Positions 38,801 through 46,839 of a stretch of DNA of 64,000 nucleotides are shown piece after piece (the first letter of the stretch is position 1; the number at the start of each line of letters is the position of its first letter). The position numbers were made by a program, and so were the translations under genes. This DNA is from Pomphorhynchus laevis (lineage: Eukaryota; Acanthocephala; Palaeacanthocephala; Echinorhynchida; Pomphorhynchidae): contig WNNJ02002453.1 of the NCBI GenBank assembly GCA_012934845.2, positions 121,293 through 185,292 of the forward strand, written 5' to 3'. The notes under the pieces are model-generated. The model worked only from the letters and a program-made list of their open reading frames with translations, was not told the DNA's origin and ran no database searches.

Positions 38801-41800
38801 GGTTTTAAATTTCACAATTTAAAAAATTGTGAAAATTTTTTTTTATTTAGAAAAACAGAAAATGTAATAAACAATCATCGGTTATAAAAACATTTAAAGC
38901 GTTCAATCCTATTCAGTGAGCCATTGAAGTATTTTTGATCGGATATGTGAATAAAATTTACAAATCAAATCAGCTAACTGAGTCTACGTATTTAATATAA
39001 TTATAAAATAAAATCGTTGTATTAATGCAGCACCTCGCAGAGCTAGGAACGGTTATCTTATTCACAAACCACCGTCCACAACTTTTCATTGCACATCAAC
39101 AAATTCAATCCTTGACATTTTACTGCTCACTCGAGGTAGTTGCTTAAACCCCTCTGCACGGAGCAGTCGCGCCAGCAATTGTCCACCTCTCGTGACCTAT
39201 TCGTTGGAGGATTGAGGAATATACGTTGCTTCGAAGGAGGTTTCACTTTGATCCGATCAGAGTGGCCTTCTTTCAGGCGACTACCAACTCTTTCCCTGAA
39301 TTGGAAATGATAATCTGATCGAATTTAATACCTACCTCTTTTCGCAAGCTACCGCGATTCTGTCGACTACCTACAAAGGTCGTATATACAATCCTACTCC
39401 GACGAAACTCAAGGTCCTAGTGAAATTACTTAAGCTACCTAATCTCTTTGTTTCCGCCAGACAAGCACTCTTGAATGAATACTGAAGCACCAGATATAGG
39501 TTCCAGCTGAGTAGGGATATGACGAGTATTACTCGCCGTAACCCTTCTCAGTCTTGCTTTTGGAAGATTTTCAAAACGGAGAAGTTTGTTTGCTGGAAGG
39601 ATAGAGCATTGGGTTGGATAGGGAATGTACGCCTTGACAAAGTTTTAGAGGAGTTACCAGCCCTACACAGCTATGGAGCCACTCTATCACCTCAACCAAT
39701 CCCGCCTTAGGGTAACTTCATGAGAAGGGATCTAACTGTAACAGATATCCATAATTACTAGGGTCCACTCCCGGGCACCTCCAAATCCGTCGTTCCATTT
39801 TCCTCTCGGGTCTGTCAGCTTTTGACAGCAGACCATAGAAGAGAAGTGACCGTCACAATGCTTTTAGTCTCCCCATCCGATGTGGCAGGCATCAACATTA
39901 GCAGGAGAATTTTTATTCCTAAAAATATCCTGTCTCTTGTCCTAAAGATCTGCGACCCATTTCGATTCAAAATGCCCTCGTGTCGATTTATAAAAAAGCG
40001 CTTGCGCGTAAAATCCGCGACCATTTAAGTAGGCGTAATTTAATCCTCCAGGTTACCATAGGGCGTCAAATGTCGCTCGGTCTATTCAGCAGTTGGTGAA
40101 GTGGAGCAGTTTTGTCGGGTCAATAGCCATCGTCTAGTTATGGCTGTTTTCCTTGACTTTTCAGCTGCATTTGATCGCATCTCCCTTCCCTTTGTGATCT
40201 CTTCTCTCAGTTCCCACGTGTTGCCTGCGAGAATTGTGAACAGGGTGGAGATTCTGATGTACACCAAGCGATTTTACCATGAAGACGACGATGATGCGTG
40301 TCAGTTCTACCCTATTACGAGTGTGCCCCAAGACTCCCCTTTTTCTCCTATCTTATGTTTTGCTGCTTACATTAACCTATTTTAAATATTCAAACGCGAA
40401 CAACGTCTAGTGGTGTACGCTAATGACACCACGACCCTGTTCACTGAACGCAGGCGTAAAGACATAGTCTCTGACATCAGCCGTTTCTTTTCAAGATTAA
40501 AAGACCAGCTACCTGAATCCAATCTTATTTTAAACTACGCTAAATCCCTGGTGGTAGTCTTTAATTGCTCCTATGCAACAAAGCGTAAATTTAAGAGTCT
40601 AGAACTCTCTGCACTCTCTTTCATATTTGCCTCTGAACCACTCCCCACTTTTACAAGTCGAGTAAAATACCTGGGGTTTACCGTTACGGTGAACTGGCCG
40701 GCGAAAGCTGACCTGATAGATTCAAACGTATCTTAAAGAAAGGTACGTGGGCCCTGAAACGGGCTCAACATCTGTCAGTGAATAGGACAACCCAAGTGCG
40801 CCTTTGGGGCACTTGGGTTATCTCGGGATTAGTCTTCTTTTCGAGAGGATGTTCCCCAGAGCAAAGGATACGGTTTCTTAAGCTTTTTGTCTCTCGTTTA
40901 TCCTACATAGTTCGCCTTAATTGGATCGGTTGGTGGGCTCAGATCCCCCTAAACCTGAGGCCGTAAAAAGAAGTGAATTGAAGGACTACTATGACGAATT
41001 TAAGATTATGGTTGATTTTTAACTTATTGACTTGTTTTGTTGTTGATTATTTCTTCATTTAACCCTTTTGAATTTTAAGAAAACCTTTATTTATTTATAA
41101 AAATAAGCAAATAAAAATAAATAAATAAAAATAATAATGCTAAATCAATAAATCAAAATTTAATAAAATTAATATAAGATTTTATATAATTTATATCAAG
41201 CTAAAATTAAAAATTGAAATTTTAAATAAAAGTCATTTTTATGAGCTGACTAATAAATAACAAACGATGTATCAGAATTAGGATTAGAGGTCATCAGGAG
41301 GAACTGCTATGTTATCAGGTTTCGGTACCTATTCCTATACTATGCGTGTTCGATCCTTTTCCATTTACGCTGCTATAAAATTACATTATAGCAGTGTATT
41401 AAAGGATATACTGCAAGTCTATTATTGTTCTTATTATACTAAATTGGTTACGTATTTAATATAATTATAAAGTTGAGAAAAATAATAATGCGAAATCAAA
41501 ATTTAAAATCAAACTATGTATCAGAATAAGGATTAGAGGTCATCAGGAGGAACTTCTATGTTATCAGGTTTCGGACCATATTCCTCGACCAAACATAGAA
41601 GTGTGGTCAAATACATACTAATGACGTATTTCCTCTTATGAAATTTAATTATCTAGTATTATACTCTAATACAAAGTATATTATTTATTTATTATCCGTC
41701 CATAAAAGTTTTACATTTGATAGTTAAAATTTATTTTTTATTATAGTTTGCTGATTTATATATTAAACAAAACGTGCGTTTTGTTTCTGTTTTAATAATG

Positions 41801-44800
41801 CTAGCGGCAACTAGCTAAATATAAAAATAAAATACCAATTTATTAATACTGTTCCAAAATAAAAAAAATATGGATCACGATCGCTTATTTCAAATCATAC
41901 AACGGTGTTGTTGAGCTATTGGTCAGAAATTATTAATAAGATCGTTCTTTTTGTATGTTTCTGAACAACACACACGTGCTAATGACGTATTTCCTCTGAT
42001 GAAATTCGATTGTCTATTATCTTATTCTCTACAAAGTATATTATTTATTATCCATCCATAAAAATTTGCCACTTAGGAGTTTAAATTTATTTTTAATATT
42101 ATTGTGCTGATTTATATATTTAACTATTTTCTGTTTGATGGTATTTTATAGTAACTAGTTTAAGATATACATCTATTAAATTATTTAAATGCTTTTGAAG
42201 AAATAACATCATTACAGATTATAGCAATTCCTAAAATTTCATTATTTAATGTATTATATTTAATATTATATGGTATGCATGAATGCTCATGCATTCATGA
42301 TCATTATTTTATATATTTAGCTTTTTTCTGTTTGATTGTATTTTCATAGTAACCTTGTTTAAAATATGTATCTATTAAATTATTCAAAGGATTTTGAAGA
42401 AAGCCAATATCGTTACGATTTTTTTCAATTCTTAAAATTTCATTATTTAATGTATTATATTTTATATTAAATGGTATGCATGAATGCTCATGCAAAAATA
42501 TGATTTTTTTGTAAATTTAAATGTCATCTTTACGATATAAATTAATCTAATTTAAGGCTTCCATTAATTCAATTTTATCCATATATTTATATTTACTTGA
42601 TGGTTTAATTTTTGTTAGATATGCGTTATAATTATTATAACATATATATGTATATCTTTTTTCGAATATAAGATTAATTAATTTTTCTAACTCTTCTTTA
42701 ATATCTGCTAAATCTAGATTTGTCTTCACTTGGGAAAGTCGGAAGTGAGTAAATAAAATGATCTTAAAATAATAAAAATTATTAAATTAATAAAAATTAT
42801 TCGAGGTAAATACGTATATCATCAATATATTGGAACATGATAAATTTGTTCGCTTATTGAATAAAAATTGTTAGAGTTAAATACACATATATCATCAATA
42901 TATCGAAACATATATTTTAAATCTTCATATAATTTAGATTTAGTTTTTACACAGTTATGAACAAATTCATATTCTATAAAGCTTAAAAACAAGTCAGCTA
43001 TAATTGGGCTACTATTACCACCCATTGGAACACCTTTTATTTGTCTAAATATAGATGTCCCTACCTTTAAATAATTTTGATTTATTAAAATATTTAAGGA
43101 TTCTAATAATTCAATTTTAGCTATATATTATATTTGCTTGAAGGTTTACAAATTGTTGCAATTCTTAAAATTTCATTATTTAATGTATTATATTTTATAT
43201 TATATGGTATGCATGAATGCTCATGCAAAAATATGTTTCTTGTAAATTTAAATATGTCATTTTTACGATATAAATTAATAGTAGTTTTAGTTAATGTTAA
43301 TTTAATGTTCATATCTAGATATACACCTTATTTATCATTAATATTGGTTTTGTTAAGAATAAGGCTTCCTGGATAAATGTGCTCACTAATTGAATAAAAA
43401 TTATTAGAATTAAATACACATATATCATTAATGTATTGAAACATATATTTCATATATTTATATTGTTTAGATTTAGTTTTTACACAGTTATGAACAAATT
43501 CATATTCTATAAAGCTTAAAAACAAATCAGCTATAATTGGGCTACTATTACCTTCCATTGAAACACCTTTTATTTGTCTATATATAGATGTCCCTACTTT
43601 AAATAATTTTGATTTATTAAAATATTTAGGCTTATATTAAGGATTCTATTAATTCAATTTTATCCTATTTATATTTGTTTGATGGTTTAATCTTTGTTAG
43701 ATATGCGTTATAGTTATTATAACATATATATGTATATATTTTGCCAAATAAAGGATTAATTTTTCTAACGTTTCTTATAATAAAGCTTCTTTTGTAATAT
43801 TATATTATATATTAAAATTTATAATATATTATAATATAATATTTATTACAATATAGCATTTATTAAAAACACAATTAATTAACTTATATTAAATATTTGA
43901 TATTAATACTAAATATAGGTTTATTAACACTCTCATAAGTGCTAATATCTACCATATCTATGATAAAATATCAAACACAGCAGGTAGCTAGCATGTAAAA
44001 GTAAGATCTTCCATGTGTGACATGCAATGTAATAGTTGGCATAATTCGTTAACTGATTTACTCCAAAACGTTAGGACAAGTAAATTACAAGATTACAACA
44101 TCAATCATTAATGTTGAAAAACATTATATAGGTCAAATGACAAAGTCGTAAAAGATTGTCTTAAAGTGAAAAGATACGTTGTGTTTAAATGTGCAATTGA
44201 ACATCAGCATAAAAATAGTAAAAACGTGTTAAATTGGAAAAATGCGGAATTCGTATGTTGCATACAAAATGGATGAATGTCTACACGATATTTGAATAAA
44301 ATGACTTAAACCGAAAGATTACTTGAGCTAATCACATTATTGCATTTTATGTATTTGTTTGTATTGTATATCTGAAAAAGGCTTTCGGTCAAAATTCCAT
44401 TAATCAATATTTTTTACTTACTTAATGTAATTAAAGTAACGAGTATAATATGTAAAATATTGATTCACGACGTTTCGAACACAAACAAATGCAAACAGTA
44501 CAATAACGACGTTTCGATCAAAGATACTTTATAAAATCAAAATGCTCTCAGTCTAAAAATTTTAGTAATTTAGGCTCAACTAGTATTTTATATTAACTCA
44601 TTTTAAAGATTTCAATATAAAGAAATTAACATTATAATATTAATGGTATATATTTGATTTTGAGGCATTTTCCATTTAGCTTTTACTTAGAACTGGACGT
44701 ATATAAAGTAATTGTCAAATAATCATATCAGATAACTGAATAACGCATTTAATCCTATATATAAATCAAAAATAAATATAAATAATAAATATATAGGATG

Positions 44801-46165
44801 ATATACAATTTATATTTATATCAGGTTAAAATTTGAAATTTAAAATAGTCAATTTTTATGAGCTGACTAATAAATAACAGACGATGTATAAGAATAAGAA
44901 ATAGAAGTCAACAAGAGGAACTGCTATGCTATCAGGTTTTCAACCCCTATTCCCTACAAAAACTTGTAGGAATAAATTTTAAATATATTTTTAAATTTAA
45001 AAATCTAATTTGTTTAAAAAATTTTAATTTATTTTTTAATTTAAAAATTTAAATTTTTTAAAAAATTAAAATTTTTAAAATTTAAATTATATTTTAATGC
45101 AATTTTAATGTTTTAGCTTCAAGAAAAAAAATATTTATATATTTATCAATTCATTGTTTAGAACCAATGTGTAATTATAAATAAATATATTATTAATTTA
45201 GTATTACATGCTAGCAGGTAGCTAGCATGTAAAAGTTAGATCTTGCATTGTGATATGCAATGTAATGGTTGGCATAATTCGTTAACTGATTTTACTCCAA
45301 AGCTTTATAGCAAGTAAATTACAAGATTATCAACCATAAATGTTGAAAAACATTATTTGTTTATAACAAAAATCATTTTTATCATTTTTACTTCTCACAC
45401 TTTGTATATTTTGGTGTATTAAACGACCCTTACATAAAACAATTGGTGAGTTAAAATTAATTTATTAATACTTCTTTTGTAGCATTTCGAGCATTGATAC
45501 AAAAATAAGGAAATTTACCTTTTAATGTAAATTTTGAATGATCTATTAATTATAAATTTCGTATCATTTCCACATACGAATATGCTGCAGTTAAAAAATT
45601 ATTCCAAAATACATTACTTTAACGAGTTACAATGCTTTCAAATATAATTTTCCACTTAAAAAATAAATTGTGAAGCATCATTTTTTGCTAGATCGGTTTA
45701 TCTTAATGATTTTAATCTTACTTTGATTATATTTGTAAGGATCATGTATATTTGATAAGTTTATTTACTGAATTGATGCATTAGATCGTCAAACGAATTA
45801 TTTTTGTTGCAGGATCATTACTCGTACATATTTATTCTTTGATTATATACTGTATTCAACAATGATCACTTCTTTGTCAATGCTGCTGAATACAGATTTT
45901 GGATTTTGGACTTTTATGAATGGTTGCCTATGGATAATATTTTGTTTGGATTTATTCTGGCTATATGTAAGATAGCTGTTTTTGAGCACATTTTCAGCTT
46001 TAAGCTCTTTAGAACATTGTAAAAATGTCGGTATGTCTGGTTTTCAATAATAAACTTGTTGATATTCGTGAAGGGAAATATAAATGTAACAGCAACGATA
46101 TAAAAACAAAAAGGTATGTTTTAAAATCAATTGGATCCTCATATCGCCACCACATTCCACGATAA
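26859..46165 (+). CDS. CERS1: Ceramide synthase, CERS1 type (no homeobox), six exons
   Basis: The family N-acylates sphingoid bases with fatty acyl-CoA at the ER membrane. Exons 26859-27143, 30618-30774, 30828-31008, 33094-33255, 45813-45966 and 46013-46165 join in phase, all GT-AG, to 363 aa. Order: N-terminal membrane segment; CKPIMKSVG directly followed by GESMFKTFFYL, with no homeobox between; a TLC domain with ECAFYFHSLYATVFMDI (166-182), the Lag motif HHLVTSILILSSY from H193-H194 and HDINDVFLE from H220; further membrane segments; and C-terminal LVDIRE (328-333), matching the LKDLRE of CERS1. DWQLGMTVP matches CERS1 better than the homeobox-bearing paralogues. Introns 2 and 5 are 53 and 46 bp; intron 4 (12,557 bp) is full of retroelements. 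Paralogue assignment rests on remembered family sequence. Confidence 0.93.
27740..29480 (+). repeat. Cluster of diverged Penelope-like terminal repeats in CERS1 intron 1
   Basis: At 27740-27905 the block GTATGTATTTGGCCCAGTTA and then ACTATGCTGGGTTC matches the 5' half of the terminal repeat. Weaker matches follow near 28540-28660 (CAGTTCCTCCAGATGATCTC), 28850-28990 (CCGATAGCATAGCAG) and 28985-29110 (repeat start and CTAGTATGATCTTATTGATG). They share orientation and are older than the copies at 41448-41665 or 63222-63565. Confidence 0.55.
31400..31730 (-). repeat. Terminal repeat joined to Penelope-like RT (minus)
   Basis: This contains CATTAGGATGAACTGCTATG, TTATCAGGTTTCGGCACTTA and the reverse hairpin half ending CTCTGATGAAATTTA. 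It is directly followed, in the minus direction upstream, by the 3' end of the Penelope-like RT frame at 31835. That shows the repeat is the 3' terminal region of this element, as it is on the plus strand at 63222-63565. Confidence 0.85.
31800..32880 (-). mobile_element. Penelope-like element, RT copy in CERS1 intron 3, with internal duplication
   Basis: A 248-codon open frame (31835-32581) encodes the RT core: GVPMGGNISPIIADLFLSF, then the catalytic YIDD segment, then the thumb ending LIDTYFKLGYY. The segment with YIDD (residues 50-112, 32246-32434) is repeated in frame right after itself (113-176, 32054-32245), so the frame carries two YIDD boxes. Upstream, to about 32845, come worn pieces reading NYNAYLTKI and LEKLINLIF. 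No endonuclease is recognised. It lies opposite to the host gene. Confidence 0.87.
33480..35130 (-). mobile_element. LINE B1: family B, minus copy, internally deleted
   Basis: On the minus strand, pieces of the family B LINE occur in order: endonuclease remains (about 34700-35110); a pre-RT frame (33890-34276) with STRVCQLLTISQRREVPIT, KDLRPISIKNSLISIYEKAL; then a jump to the post-catalytic part (33718-34041, with ALSFLFHTEQS); and the 3' end at about 33480. Compared with B4, roughly half a kilobase holding the catalytic RT core is missing. Frames are broken. It sits at the left end of CERS1 intron 4. Confidence 0.78.
35480..37620 (+). mobile_element. LINE B2: family B, plus copy with gag and endonuclease
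   Basis: 35589-36107 encodes a gag-like domain (TSGDLATEYLNFFKDNL and later SAFNPFLGYNLRFTV). A zinc-knuckle region follows at 36110-36330 in another frame (CNVCHQRGH, then C-C and CSNCKRAHPAWSRKC). The endonuclease region starts near 36740 (ISLNILQ) and shows SLANVYIRPG (37050), MVFGDFNERTGRW (37121) and FHCTSTNSLLDLLLL. The frame at 37338-37637 is the pre-RT linker. The sense sequence stops near 37620; the RT is not present in this orientation. B1 and B2 lie head to head. Confidence 0.82.
37630..37900 (-). mobile_element. LINE B 3'-end fragment, inverted against B2
   Basis: This is homologous to the 3' ends of B1 (33480-33720) and B4 (51905-52150), with GCACGCCGCCTTCCTACTGA and GTTGAGGCGGACTATGGTCG. 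It is joined directly to the 3' side of the sense fragment B2 but runs in the opposite direction. Confidence 0.75.
38160..38690 (+). repeat. Terminal-repeat fragments of Penelope-like element
   Basis: At about 38160-38285 the distal AT-rich end is recognisable (AAAATACGTACACTCTGTTC with a following GATTTG). At 38529-38655 the proximal half is present: CATCAGAGGAAATACGTC, TCGCTGCTATGTTGGGTC, CGACCGAAACCTGATA and CCTCCTGATGAC. Both are in plus orientation, in reversed order relative to an intact repeat, so they belong to two copies or a tandem pair. Confidence 0.7.
38965..39012 (-). repeat. Terminal-repeat end split by LINE B3
   Basis: AATCAAATCAGCTAACTGAG with TCTACGTATTTAATATAATT and ATAAAATAAA is the distal end of the repeat in minus orientation. 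It stops exactly where LINE B3 begins, and the same repeat resumes at about 41130 on the other side of B3. Confidence 0.75.
39013..41075 (+). mobile_element. LINE B3: family B, 5'-truncated (endonuclease end to 3' UTR)
   Basis: This starts in the endonuclease C-terminus (homologous to 37160 onward). It continues through the pre-RT linker and a region near 39830-40020 (HHREVTVTMLLVSPSDVAG). The RT follows: 40101-40385 with AVFLDFSAAFDRIS, FYHEDDDD and VPQDSPFSPIL (usual PQGSPLSP); 40410-40736 with the catalytic VYANDTTTLF, where the first Asp of YADD is Asn; and a C-terminal frame at 40778-40966 (QRIRFLKLFVSRLS). The 3' UTR ends in an A-rich AAAT-type tail. A few frame breaks. It is inserted into a Penelope-like terminal repeat. 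Confidence 0.87.
41130..41345 (-). repeat. Terminal repeat, right part of the copy split by LINE B3
   Basis: This runs from AATAATGCTAAATCAATAAA through TAATAAATAACAAACGATG to GGAACTGCTATGTTATCAGG and TTTCGGTACC, in minus orientation. It continues the repeat interrupted at 39012. Confidence 0.8.
41448..41665 (-). repeat. Terminal repeat of Penelope-like element
   Basis: A well-kept proximal half in minus orientation: ATCAGGAGGAACTTCTATG, TTATCAGGTTTCGGACCATA, CATAGAAGTGTGGTCAAATA and GACGTATTTCCTC. Its helix sequences differ from the other copies but keep complementarity. Confidence 0.85.
41965..43760 (-). mobile_element. Scrambled tandem Penelope-like RT fragments in CERS1 intron 4
   Basis: On the minus strand, pieces of the same RT recur: core with GNSSPIIADLFLSF and thumb (43121-43610); a second core with VPMGGNSSPIIADLFLSF and FRYIDDICVF (42822-43085); an N-terminal piece with NLDLADIKEELEKL and ICYNNYNAYL (42547-42729); and two copies of the thumb end (42304-42540 and 42120-42300). 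A short terminal-repeat piece (41965-42012) adjoins the last. All share one direction, but the order of pieces shows partial tandem copies with deletions. None is complete. Confidence 0.82.
43975..44140 (+). repeat. Dispersed repeat H, copy 1
   Basis: The block GGTAGCTAGCATGTAAAAGT to AATGTTGAAAAACATTAT is shared with 45215-45365 in the same orientation. It leads directly into the GIY-YIG-like relic in this copy only. Confidence 0.75.
44120..44290 (+). mobile_element. GIY-YIG endonuclease relic, probably Penelope-like
   Basis: In one frame the sequence reads NVEKHYIGQMTKS. After a frame change it reads KCAIEHQHKNSK with NWKNAEFV. This fits the usual YIGQTxRxLxxRxxEH...AxxEHxxxxxHxxxW order of the GIY-YIG nuclease of Penelope-like elements. 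Downstream lie GCTTTCGGTC (44377) and the GACGTTTCGA motif twice (44469, 44509). The relic is short and broken, so the call is tentative. Confidence 0.5.
44726..44965 (-). repeat. Terminal repeat of Penelope-like element (partial)
   Basis: Minus orientation: ATCATATCAGATAACTGAAT at one end, then the AT-rich half, GAGCTGACTAATAAATAACA, and GGAACTGCTATGCTATCAGG. The proximal hairpin half is missing. Confidence 0.75.
45215..45365 (+). repeat. Dispersed repeat H, copy 2
   Basis: Same block as 43975-44140 (GGTAGCTAGCATGTAAAAGT, GGCATAATTCGTTAACTGAT, AATGTTGAAAAACATTAT). In this copy the GIY-YIG-like continuation is absent. Confidence 0.75.
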
Positions 46166-46217
46166 TCAAGCAGCTACTAAATAGAGTATTAAATATATAG
46201 CATTTTAAATATATACT

Positions 46218-46223
46218 AATAAA
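46218..46223 (+). promoter_or_regulatory. Candidate poly(A) signal of CERS1
   Basis: AATAAA lies 53 bp after the CERS1 stop codon at 46163-46165. The local sequence is AT-rich, so the match could be by chance. Confidence 0.35.
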
Positions 46224-46800
46224 TATTTACTAATATCATACTGTAAATTAACAATTAATACAATTTAATGATCGTGTTAAAAATATTAAATTAATTACTA
46301 ATTATTAAATGTAAATTAAATTATTAATTGCCATAAAATGTGTTAATTTAATAATTGTAATTCAATATTTTTATAGATGAAAGTTTAATCAGTCAAAATG
46401 TAAACAATGATTTCATTTAAATAATCCTTTTATAAAATATACTTGCATAAGAGAACTTTTTATTTTGATAGGCTCTTTCCAATCATTTGCCATTATTTTC
46501 TTAATTTTGCAAAAGATTTGATTGATTTCAAGAACTCTGAATTTGTCTCGACCAAAATCTAATTTCTACTTCTCAAATGTTTATTACGTCACGCAATAAT
46601 TTTTTGTAAATCTGTTTCGGAGGATGTTGATTAGTAAAAAATGTCATTTCTACTAGGTAAATATTGACTCGGCTTTAAAGAATACAAATTTTTAATTGAA
46701 TGGTTGGTTTGAAAATATTAAATTATATATTTGAAATATTAATATTATAATATTAATATTAATAATGGTAATATTATAATATTATTATAATAATCCAAGG
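46224..46800. other. AT-rich spacer ending in an AATATT-rich tract
   Basis: No gene seen. The last 65 bp (46735-46800) are a simple tract of AATATT and TAATAT motifs that abuts the RTE-like LINE. A similar tract lies on its other side. Confidence 0.4.
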
Positions 46801-46839
46801 TTAGACCTTGAACAATTGGAGAGTTACCGACGGAAAGCG

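Noticed and set aside
45998-46012. CERS1 exon 6 starting at the acceptor TTTTCAG (45997)
   Set aside because: It gives a stop at once and a 31-bp intron. The acceptor CTCTTTAG (46012) opens a 50-codon exon matching the CERS1 C-terminus.
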